This document shows, piece by piece, positions 48,890 through 59,284 of a stretch of DNA of 64,000 bases (positions are counted from its first letter, which is position 1; each line of letters starts with the position of its first letter). The stretch spans positions 936,001 through 1,000,000 of the forward strand of contig JACVTC010000056.1 in assembly GCA_016946835.1 (NCBI GenBank). Reading direction: 5' to 3'. The notes under the pieces were generated by a model. It saw only the letters and a program-made list of their open reading frames with translations. It had not been told where the DNA came from and did not search any database. The translations under genes were made by a program, and so were the position numbers. The DNA is from Neocallimastix lanati (nom. inval.) (taxonomy: Eukaryota > Neocallimastigomycota > Neocallimastigomycetes > Neocallimastigales > Neocallimastigaceae).

Positions 48890-49510
48890 TTAAATAAAAT
48901 TATTAGTGTATTTCATTTATATAATATAAATATAATAATTAAATAAACTAATTATATTACTACCATTCTTTAAATGGAATTTATTTAATAGTTATAATTT
49001 AATTTCATATTATAGAATTAAGAATATTTAATTTTTAAAAATCAAAGATTTTAAATATTTTTAAATAATACTCAAGAAATTTCAATAAATAATTTTTAAA
49101 TAAATATAAAAATTATATAAAAAAATCAGTCTTCGTTTAGTGTTCTTGTTATATATCGGATATTATAAAATATAGATTTAAATAGGATTGTGAAAATATA
49201 ATATTAATTATTTACTAATCAATAAATATTGAATACGAAATTTAAATAAATTTAAGATTAAATTTGAATTATAAAAAACATCATAGTAATAATAAAATAA
49301 AATAAAATTTTATCACTAATAAATATTTAATAAAATTTAAATATTTCGGAAAATAAAATAAATATTTATTATAAATATAATTAAATATTAATTAAATTTA
49401 ATTAAAAATTAATTAAATATAAATTAAATATGTATCAAATTTTTAAATTAAAATTTCTAATAAAGTTATATATTTAAAATTAAGTATATTATAAAATTAT
49501 ATATCTATAT
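48890..49510 (-). repeat. Right arm of the old inverted repeat
   Basis: Patchy reverse-complement match to 43530-44820. It is followed by a pentamer array, mirroring the left arm. Confidence 0.6.
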
Positions 49511-49512
49511 AC

Positions 49513-49650
49513 AATATAATATAATATAATATAATATAATATAATATAATATAATATAATATAATATAATATAATATAATATAATATAATATAATATAAT
49601 ATAATATAATATAATATAATATAATATAATATAATATAATATAATATAAT
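49513..49650. repeat. Pentanucleotide microsatellite (ATAAT)n
   Basis: About 27 tandem copies of ATAAT/TAATA, the reverse-complement type of the array at 43434-43516. Confidence 0.9.
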
Positions 49651-49756
49651 ATTATATTATAGTATATTATATTTTAATGTAATAATTTAAAAAATTTTAC
49701 CAAAATTTTAAAACCTATTATTTATATCTATTTTAATAAAATAAATAAATACATAT

Positions 49757-49997
49757 TGTTAGAATATAAAAAAAAATAAATACTTAATAATGACTTTAAT
49801 ATATTTTACCCAATCAGAATATTATTATATTTAAATAAAATTATAAAAGAAATAAAATGTAACCTTGTTAAAAAATATATACACTTTTGTAATTATAAAA
49901 AATAAAGATAAATAAAATTAAATATTAAGTATTATATATAAAATGCTATTCTAAAAATATATCTAATTTTCTCAATATTTGTTTTTGGTGTTTAATA
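49757..49997 (+). repeat. Copia-1 copy D 5' LTR
   Basis: Begins TGTTAGAATATAA, ends GGTGTTTAATA. Confidence 0.94.
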
Positions 49998-50029
49998 GAT
50001 TAAGAGTCTCAGTCTACAACTGAGCTTAA
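49998..50029 (+). promoter_or_regulatory. Copia-1 copy D primer-binding site, half-tRNA-Lys(CUU) type
   Basis: GATTAAGAGTCTCA directly at the LTR edge, then GTCTACAACTGAGC. It is complementary to the anticodon arm and then, imperfectly, to the D-arm of tRNA-Lys(CUU). Confidence 0.8.
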
Positions 50030-50262
50030 CCATAAGTTAAGTTATAATTTACATAATTAATATATAAATATATTCATCTTATAAATAAATTGAACTAACG
50101 CTTTCTTATTTTTAATATTAAAAATCATTTTTATATTTATCAATAATAACATCTAATTTTGAATTATCAAAGAAATAATTTAATTAATTATGAATCTAAA
50201 TAATTAACTTTGTTATTTTCATAATAATTAAATCAAAATATATTATCAAAAATATTTTAAAA

Positions 50263-50295
<33 letters not shown>

Positions 50296-50365
50296 TGAGG
50301 GATTAATACAATTTAATAATATCATTATTCATTCATTGTATATAAAAATATACATATATATTATA

Positions 50366-50681
50366 GTCAGTCAAATTATAATTCGAACTGAAAAAATAAT
50401 ATAGTCAGTCAATTATAATTTGAACTGAAAATTAGTATTATCAATAAAATTTTATATTGAAATAAAATAAAAAAAAAAAAAAAAAAAAAATTAATAATAA
50501 AATAGTCAGTCAATTATAATTTGAACTGAAAATCATATGGTCAGTCAAATAATTAATTTGAACTGTAAAAATAGTATAGTCAGTCAATTTATAATATGAA
50601 CTGAAAAATGACATAGTCAATCAAATAATTAATTTGAACTGAAAATCATATGGTCAGTCAAATAATTAATTTGAACTGAAA
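50366..50681 (+). repeat. Tandem hairpin array in the Copia-1 copy D leader
   Basis: Seven units pair TCAGT with ACTGA (inner CAA/TTG, often an AATTATAATT or AATAATTAATT core): about 50367-50391, 50405-50428, 50506-50529, 50541-50566, 50580-50604, 50616-50642 and 50653-50679. Unit number differs from copy C, so the array gains or loses units. Confidence 0.8.
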
Positions 50682-51208
50682 ATATTATTGTCAATTATTA
50701 ACAATAAAATTAAAAAAAAAAAAAAAAATATATATTTTTAATTTCAATATTAATAAATGTAAATCAAGTATAAATACCTTTTTCAAACATAAAAAACCAA
50801 TAATATAAATGTTTAATTAAATTAATTTCAAATAGCATAATGAAAAATATTGCATTAAAAAATAAGATAAAAATAGAAACCAATCATAATTCTGAAATAT
50901 ATTATTTTATAACCTTTTTTTTATTAAGTAATAAATATAACTTAATCAATTTTCAAAAAATATATATTATTAAAGTTCATTATAAATTATCAAGGAAATA
51001 TTAAACAATATATATTTCAATTTACATTTATTTAATGAAAATAGAATATGGTTTTAATCAATATATTGAATATGTATAAATAAACAATCCAGAAATACAA
51101 CATATCTCTCATCAATTATCTTTTAAAATTTTAAAAAAAAAAAAATATTCGCATAATATAAAATATTAATAAATTATTAAAAAATAAATTAATTTAAAAT
51201 TCTCCACA

Positions 51209-54200
51209 ATGGCTAACACAAGAAGAAACAATAGAAATGAAGTAATTACCATTGAAGAACCCATTGACATCAGGCCAACAATTAAATTTAACTACTCTGA
51301 AAATTTTAACAGAGTAGTTGAATTAAATACTGAAAACTATAATAGATGGAGAACCAAAATCCTTCATCTATTATCAATTAACAACCTAGTTGGCTATATC
51401 ACCAAAGAAAAAGTTAAGAAATTAAGGAAGAGAGATATACAAGATGACCTATCTGAGTATATCGAAGATGAATTTGATGACACATTGGTGTATGACAAAA
51501 ACACCAATGTAGTTAATATCAATAACGATATCACAACAAAATGGATCGTCCTAAACAGTATTGGAGAAAAAACACAAGACATTGTGCAAGGATCAAATAA
51601 AACCGCCTTTGAATTGTGGAAGATTCTAAAAAGATCTTTTACCAAAAACATCAACACGCGTAAATTAGAACTTAAAAACGAACTCGATAATTTGAAGTAT
51701 AACCCAGAAGTGGACATTAATATATTTATTGCTGAACTACAGAACACACTTGATGAACTCGAGAAAATAGATAATGACATTGAATCAAGTGTTAAAGTAG
51801 GTATCCATAACAGAAGCCTCCCAGAAGAACTCCGTTGGATTAATTTGTTTCAATTTAAAAATGATTGGAATAAATGCAGTGAATATGTTAAGGATGTATT
51901 GCCTGAAATAATTTCTTCAAACCTAAAAAAATCCTTAACAAATAATCAAAATAATAAAAATATATTTTCAATAGAAAATAATACTAACATTAATACAAAT
52001 AAGAAAAAACTTACTAAAATAAAAACATCTACTAAAAAGACCAAAAATGGTAGATGTAATTATTGTGGTAAATGGGGCCATTTCTTTTATGACTGTAAAA
52101 TTAGAAGAGATAATAAAAATAATAACAAAAGAAGAAAAATTTTCAAAAGAAGAAGAAATAATTTTAAAAGAATATTTAATAAAGGTAGAAATTATGCAAA
52201 TTTCATGGAAAAAGAAAGGTACGATACAAGCTATGCCGATTCTTTTACCAAGGATTACAATTCTCAAGAAAACCTTGATATTAATTTTGCCGAAGTAAAT
52301 AAACAAAACGAAGAAAATAAACAAAAAGAAATGATGTGTTGGATATTGGATTCCGGCGCATCAATAAATATTACTGGTCATTTAAATAAATTACATAATA
52401 TTCAAAAGTGCAATGACAAAGTTTATTTAGTTAATAATCAAGTTATATCAACACAATTTAAAGGAGATCTCATAGGATACATTAGTAATCACAAAATAAT
52501 CATTAAGAATGTTTATTACTCACCAAAAATAAATAAAAATTTATTATCAATTGGAAATCTTAAACAACAAGGATACAAAATAATTTTCAATAATACTAAT
52601 AATAAATCATATGCACTAATTTATGACGAACACAATCAAGGAATATTATCAAATAAGTCGAACCAATCTAATACATTTAAATTTTGGATTTCAACTCAAC
52701 CATTAAATTTTCAAAACAACCAACATAATAATAATTTGGTTGAAATCAATTATACACATTTAAAATCAATTGATAAACTAAATTTATGGCATCGTCGTTT
52801 TGCCCATTTTAATATCAATATTATCAAAAATAAAATTATAAAAATCAACATAAACTCAAAGTGCCCTATTTGTAGTTATTCAAAACTTAAAAATAAGCCC
52901 TTCAAATCATCACATAATATAGCCAAAAACATATATCAACTCATACACATGGATCTTATAGGTCCAATACAAAACTCTATCTATGACAATAAATATATCT
53001 TAACCATTTTGGATGACCATTCAAGATTTGGGTGGACTCTCTTTATGAAGAGTAAATCAGAAACTTTTTATCACTTCCTTAATTGGTTTAATAAAATAAA
53101 AAATCAATTTAACAAAAGAATTCAATATATCCGTACAGATAATGGTACCGAATTTAACAACAAAAATTTCAAACAATTTTGCATTGACTTTAGAATACAA
53201 CATCAATTTACTGTTCCCTACAATCCACAACAAAATGGTAGGATTGAACGATTCAACGGCACTATAATCAATTCTGCAAAGTCAATGTTAAATGACGCAA
53301 AACTTAGCTTACAATTTTGGGAAGACGCCGTCTCTACTTCGAACTACATTCATAATCGAATCCCTCATAAAGGGATAAATAATAAAATTCCATATGAACT
53401 TTTAACCAATAACAAAGTTGATTATTCAAACCTACGTGTCTTCGGATGTAAAGTTTTTTATTACGTTCCAAAACTATTCCGTACCAAATTTCAAAATAAT
53501 TCATCTCCTGGCATATTCTTGGGGTATGTTGATAATCCCACAGCATACAAAATTCTTGATATAACAAATAATAAAATTATAATTTCACGAAATGTTGAAT
53601 TCTTTGAATTTACACCAGGAAATTCACATTTATCTCATTGCGATAATGACATCTTAAATTTTATTCCCAATAATATAATAAGGAGGAATAATAATACCTA
53701 CTTTTATGATAACACGTATGATATAAACCATGGCAAAGACTTTAATAATACTAAAAATAATAATCCGTATTATCAATATAATAACAATAAGTCAAATAAT
53801 ATTCAAATATTAGACAATAATACTCAAATAAATGAAAATAATATACCAAGTAAAAACATTCAAATAAAAAATAAAAGAACATATAACAAAAGAAGAAACA
53901 ACAATAATAACAACACCAAAAATATTAATAATAATCAAAACAAAGATTATAATAATAATATAGAATCTCAAGATAATAACATTAACAACAACGACAATAA
54001 TAATAACAATAACACAAGCAACGATAACACAAACAGCAACAACAACACTACCAACAGCAATAATAACAAAATAAATAATAATATTAATGAAAACGACAAT
54101 ATGATCACTGTCAGTAATAAAAACAATCATAATAATTCAAATATAGACAGATATAATTCAAACAATAATAAAGATAACAACAATGAACAACGAATCATTA

Positions 54201-55850
54201 ATAACTTAACGAATAACAAATTATTTAACATAGAATCTTCCATACATTTAGGAAAAAGAAATAGAAATGAAAACTTCATATTAAATTCAAATAACAAAAA
54301 ACAAAAATCATTAAAAGAATTACGCGAACCAAATAATTATGATGATATCTTTAATTTAAATGATAAAAATGAATGGTTAAAATCAGTCGATAATGAACTC
54401 GACAATATGAGAAATCTAAAAGTATACGAAACAATTAATAAAATACCTAAGAACGCAAACTTAATATCATCAAGATGGATTTTTAAATTCAAACGAAACT
54501 CAAATGGAGAAATAATCAAAAGAAAATCAAGATTAGTAGCAAAGGGATTTACGCAAGAATACGGCATAGATTATAAAGAAACCTTTGCATCTACCTTAAA
54601 ACAGGATTCAATAAGAATCTTTACAGCAATTGCTACTCAGAACAATTTTGAAATAAACCAAATAGATATAACTGCCGCCTATTTAAATGCTGAATTAAAT
54701 GAAGATTTGTATATGAAATCACCCAAAAGACATGAAGATTACAATAAGAAATTTTGGAAATTGAAGAAGGCAATATATGGACTGAAACAAAGTGGTGCCA
54801 AGTGGAATGATAAATTAAACTGCTATCTAATAAAAATTGGATATAAAAGACTTATAAGTGAACCTTGTCTGTACGTTAAATTTAATAAAGGAAAACTTTT
54901 AAGTATGTTAGCTATATATGTGGATGATATTTTAATATCAGGATCAAAGAAAACAATAGAAAGTGTAAAATTATTAATTGAGAAAAAGTTCAAAATGAAA
55001 GATATAGGTAATGTTGATTATATTATTGGAATAAAATTTATAAAACATAAAAATGGTTACTTTTTACATCAACACAGATATATAGATGAATTACTTTCTA
55101 AGTTTAATATGAAAAATTGTACACCTCTTAGAATTATGACTCCAATTGAAAATGAAGATCATAGGAAGGTAAAAGTAGATGAAACAAAATATAGAAGCAT
55201 AATAGGAAATTTATTATATCTCAGTATATGTACAAGACCCGACATTATCTTCTCTGTATCAAAAGCAGCTAGAAGAGCAAAGAACCAAATATGGAAGACT
55301 GGAATAACGTAATGAGAATATTAAGATATTTAAAAGGAACTAAAAAATATGGAATAAATTTCACAAATAATCCGAATGTTAAAGCGTATGTCGATTCGGA
55401 TTACCGAGGTGACTTGGAAACTAGACGTTCAACAACAGGATTCTTAATAACATTTGGCGGTGCACCAACAAGCTGGTGTTCAAAGTTATAAAAATCAATA
55501 TCGACTTCAACAGCCGAGTCCGAATATTACAGTCTTAGTGAATGCGGTAAACAATGTATATGGTACATAAATTTATTCAAAGAATTGAACTTAAATATTA
55601 AAAATATTGAAGTAAATGTTGACAATAAAGCAGCTATTTATAATGCTACAAATCAAACTATCAACCCAAAAACTAAACATGTAGACATTAGGGTTCATTA
55701 CATAAGAGAAATAGTCAAAGAAAATAAAATCTATCTTAAATATATAAAATCTGAAAACAATCTCGCTGATGGGTTTACGAAGTATTTAAATGGGACATTA
55801 ATGGATAAATTTAGAAATTCCTTATTAACAAAAATTGATGATTTATATTT
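51209..55850 (+). pseudogene. Copia-1 copy D gag-pol coding region (broken)
   Basis: Starts at ATG 51209 (MANTRRNNRNEV). Order: gag with CCHC knuckle (CNYCGKWGHFFYDC), aspartic protease (WILDSGASINITG), integrase (LWHRRFAHF; CPICSYSK; DLIGP; RTDNGTEF; NPQQNGRIERFNG), an Asn-rich linker of about 200 residues, reverse transcriptase (SSRWIFKFKR; KLKKAIYGLKQSGAKWN; YVDDIL) and RNase H, ending with NNLADGFTKYLNGTLMDKFR. Gag and pol share one long frame, as in many plant and insect copia elements and unlike yeast Ty1 with its +1 frameshift. About two breaks. Confidence 0.94.
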
Positions 55851-55873
55851 TATTTGAAATAATATAAATAAAA

Positions 55874-55910
55874 AATATGACATTTTAGGAAAGTCATATT
55901 TTAGGAGGAA
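55874..55910 (+). promoter_or_regulatory. Copia-1 copy D pre-PPT hairpin and polypurine tract
   Basis: AATATGAC (55874-55881) pairs perfectly with GTCATATT (55893-55900). The purine tract AGGAGGAA (55903-55910) touches the 3' LTR. Identical in copy C. Confidence 0.78.
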
Positions 55911-56152
55911 TGTTTGAATATAAAAAAAAAATAAATACTTAATAATGACTTTAATATATTTTACCTAATCAGAATATTATTATATTTAAATAAAATTATA
56001 AAAGAAATAAAATGTAACCTTGTTAAAAAATATATATACTTTTGTAATTATAAAAAATAAAGATAAATAAAATTAAATATTAAGTATTATATATAAAATG
56101 CTATTCTAAAAATATATCTAATTTTCTCAATATTTGTTTTTGGTGTTTAATA
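55911..56152 (+). repeat. Copia-1 copy D 3' LTR
   Basis: Full-length match to the 5' LTR, ending GTGTTTAATA and followed by the target duplication CATAT. Confidence 0.94.
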
Positions 56153-56157
56153 CATAT

Positions 56158-57059
56158 CATTAATAATTAAATTTCTATAGTAATATTGAATTATTCAAAT
56201 ATATTTTTTTTTAATTGAAAAAACTAAAAGTAAAATGTTAGAAAACAAAAACAAAAATTGAAAAATAACATTAATTCAAATACATATTAAAATAAAGAGA
56301 ATCTTCAATTATCTTAAAGAGAAGTCATGAATATATTTAATTAAAATTACTATTAAGAATAAGATTTTACTAATTAAAAAAAAAAAAATTAAATATAACG
56401 AACTTTGTTTTAAAATATATTTTTTATTTTAAAAATATTTTATAAAAAACATCATTATATTATACTATTAATATATATATAATAATATAATAATTTTATT
56501 TGGATTTTTAATATTTTTCAAAAATTAATTTCTTACTATTATTGTTATAATAATTAAAACTTACATTAATAAATATTTGTATTAGCATAATATTAATATA
56601 AGAAATTTAAAAATACACAAATCTAAATTTTTTTCCTTAATTATTAATACTTATTATTAATAATTACACATTGATTTTTAGTTTTAAGATCTTTTAAATG
56701 CAGAGGTCAATTTTTACCATGTGAATGATTTTATTTTAAAATAATTTGTTAAATTAAAGAATTTAATAAATAAATATTTTTGTAAATTACAATATATAAT
56801 TTTACCTTTCCAGAGAAAGTAATATCTGTAAAATTAGTACCAAGAATGGAATGAGAATTCTTTTTTTTCATTTAAAAAAATAATATTATAATATCTATTA
56901 ATTTAATATTCATTTTAAATATTAATTATAAAAAATATAAAAATAAATATCAATATATCCAAAAAATGATTAAATATCAATTTCATTATAATGAAATATA
57001 TTTGAATTAGATAATAATAGTTCCAATTTCGTAAAAATCCAATTGATTATTTTGATAAA
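56158..57059. other. A+T-rich spacer
   Basis: Mostly low-complexity. A slightly richer patch near 56800-56860 may belong to the decayed copia remnant that follows. No gene. Confidence 0.45.
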
Positions 57060-57620
57060 ACCTTTATTTTTTTAATTATATTTTTAAAAAAATAGGAGAT
57101 TCTCTAAAATTATTGTCTTTCAGTTTGTTTGAATCCCAAGAGAATCTTTTGTAATAAACCAAATTTGGCAAATGAAGTTTTTATTACTGATTTTAATTTG
57201 AATATAAATACTCACATCTAGATTAGCATTCAAGTAGGTATTTCTTTAATTTGGTAAAACCTTGAACGATCAATCATGATTTATGTTTTTTAAGTAGGAT
57301 AGTACAATCCTGATTGTTCTATCATAATTTAATTTTTTTTATTGATATTCATATCTTAAATATTAATTGATATAAAATTACCTAATTTTTCAGAAACAAA
57401 GAATAAATTCATATCTAAATACTATTTATGAAAGTTTTCATTTGAGATTTTAAAATTTTGAATATGAAATTTATTAATGGTGTTTATATGATTGTTTGGA
57501 TGTTCTATCTCAATAGGAATACCATTCATAGTTGTGTTTGATGCATTTGTTGAAGTTTTTTAAAGACCTTCCTGTAGTTGTTGAATTTTATGACTTTGCC
57601 ATTTTAATGCTGCTATTAAT
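57060..57620 (-). mobile_element. Decayed copia reverse-transcriptase remnant
   Basis: Minus-strand translation gives TYLNANLDVSIYIQI (compare AYLNAELNEDLYMKS), VQGFTK (compare VAKGFTQ) and FGLLQKILLGFKQTE (compare FWKLKKAIYGLKQSG) in about 57110-57300. Old and heavily broken. The sequence to 57620 is richer than background and probably belongs to the same fossil, but is not recognised. Confidence 0.6.
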
Positions 57621-57679
57621 TTTTTTTTTCTTTTAACATTTAATGAATATTTAATATTTAATTATTAGTTCATTTATTT

Positions 57680-57960
57680 ATTTTATTAATAAAAATATTT
57701 TACACTTAATGAAATAGTATGATTTACAATGTATATAACTGCAATATTTACAAATTTAATATAAACCAATATAAAATAAATTAATATTGCTCATATGTTA
57801 TACAAAATTATTATTAAAATAAATTTTTTTCCCGTTTTTAACCTATTTTTACTAAATGTCATAATAATTAATAAAATATATAATAGAAAGTATTTTAATG
57901 TATTATAATTTGATATGTTGTTATTTTTTAAAAAAAATATGTATATAATTTGATATTTAA
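57680..57960 (-). repeat. Second copy of the dispersed repeat at 35740-35970
   Basis: Shares ACTAAATGTCATAAT, ATAAAATATATAATA and TATTATAATTTGATAT-type blocks in the same order and orientation as 35740-35970. It probably derives from the 3' end of a decayed copia element, since the first copy directly follows a copia RNase H remnant. Confidence 0.55.
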
Positions 57961-59284
57961 AAAAAAATAAATATATATTATTAAAAAATCCTATTATTTT
58001 TATTAAAAAGTAAACATGTAAATTTTTTTAATTAAAATGATAGATTTAAACTGAAAAAAAATATATTTACAATTTACAATTAAAGATTAAAAATTTAATA
58101 TTTAATATATTTTAATATTAATTTACTAATTTGTAAAAAATTAAAATATTAAATTTTAATATATATAACGAAAAGCATAAATTTTTTTATTACATTTCGA
58201 ACACATTATAACATTAAAAATATTTATGAAAATATAATATATAATATAAAAAAATTAAATTCTAAATCGAATAAGAAATAAAATATTTAATAATTGTAAT
58301 AATCGAAATTCATTCATTTTCAAATTATTAAAATTAATAAAAAGTTTTAAAATTTTTCGTAATTTTGAATAATTATATATTATATAAATAATCTTATTAA
58401 TATATTATATTAAAACTCAGATTATTTTATCTAAATTCAAATATTATATTTATCATATGGAAAAAAGGATTTTAAGTTTCATTTTTATTTAATTACAATT
58501 ATATATAATTTTAAAATTAGTATAATATCATTGTACATCCTATAATACATAATAAAAATATTTTATATATATTGTCATTAATTTTTCTTTAATAACGAAT
58601 TTAAAAATGTAAAAATTATATAAAATTGGAAATTAATATATAAATTTTTATGTTAAAAATTTATATAATATTATTAAAATAAATACAGGTTATTAATTTT
58701 TGATATATTTATTATTTATTTTTTAAATTAATAAAATTATATTAATATCAGTAATACTTCAATTCAATTTATAATAAAGTTTTTACTTGATTTTATATTA
58801 AATTTTATTTAATATTAATTAGTTATCTATATTTGTATTATAATAATTATTTTAATTTATTAAAAAAAAATATTAAAATATGAATTGATATAATTATTGA
58901 AATTTAGTGTCATAATAAATTTTATTATTATAATAAAGATAATGATATAAAATATTAAATTATTAATTAATAAATATATAAGATAATGAAAAAACTATTT
59001 TAATTTTAATAAAAACATGATTAATATAAAAGCATACAAGTGTCAATTTAATAATATAATAAATAATTTTGTTTAATTTTAAAAACAAATTTAAAATAAT
59101 AATTAGTTAATAATTAATATCTTTAATCATTATTTTACTAAATTATAACTGCAAAATAAAACAAATTAAATATATTTAAATCTATAAAAATAAATTTTGA
59201 ATTTAAATTACTTTTTTTTTTTAGTTAATATAAAATAAATAATTGTACTGAAAGTGAATATATATAGTATGAATATAAATAATA
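57961..59284. other. A+T-rich upstream region of Stealth gene 2
   Basis: No coding signal or repeat end recognised. It should hold the promoter of the gene starting at 59285. Confidence 0.45.

Larger units (their letters stand above)
49757..56152 (+). mobile_element. Ty1/copia element, family Copia-1, copy D (nearly whole)
   Basis: It is 6396 bp, with a 241-bp 5' LTR (49757-49997) and a 242-bp 3' LTR (55911-56152) that differ at about four positions. The direct repeat CATAT flanks it (49752-49756 and 56153-56157), so it is a young insertion with secure ends. Parts: half-tRNA primer-binding site, hairpin-array leader, gag-pol, pre-PPT hairpin, purine tract. It is the best-preserved copy in the window but still broken, with about two breaks. 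Confidence 0.95.

Noticed and set aside
49513-49650. Telomere-like tandem repeat
   Set aside because: The unit ATAAT lacks G-rich strand character. It is an ordinary pentamer microsatellite.
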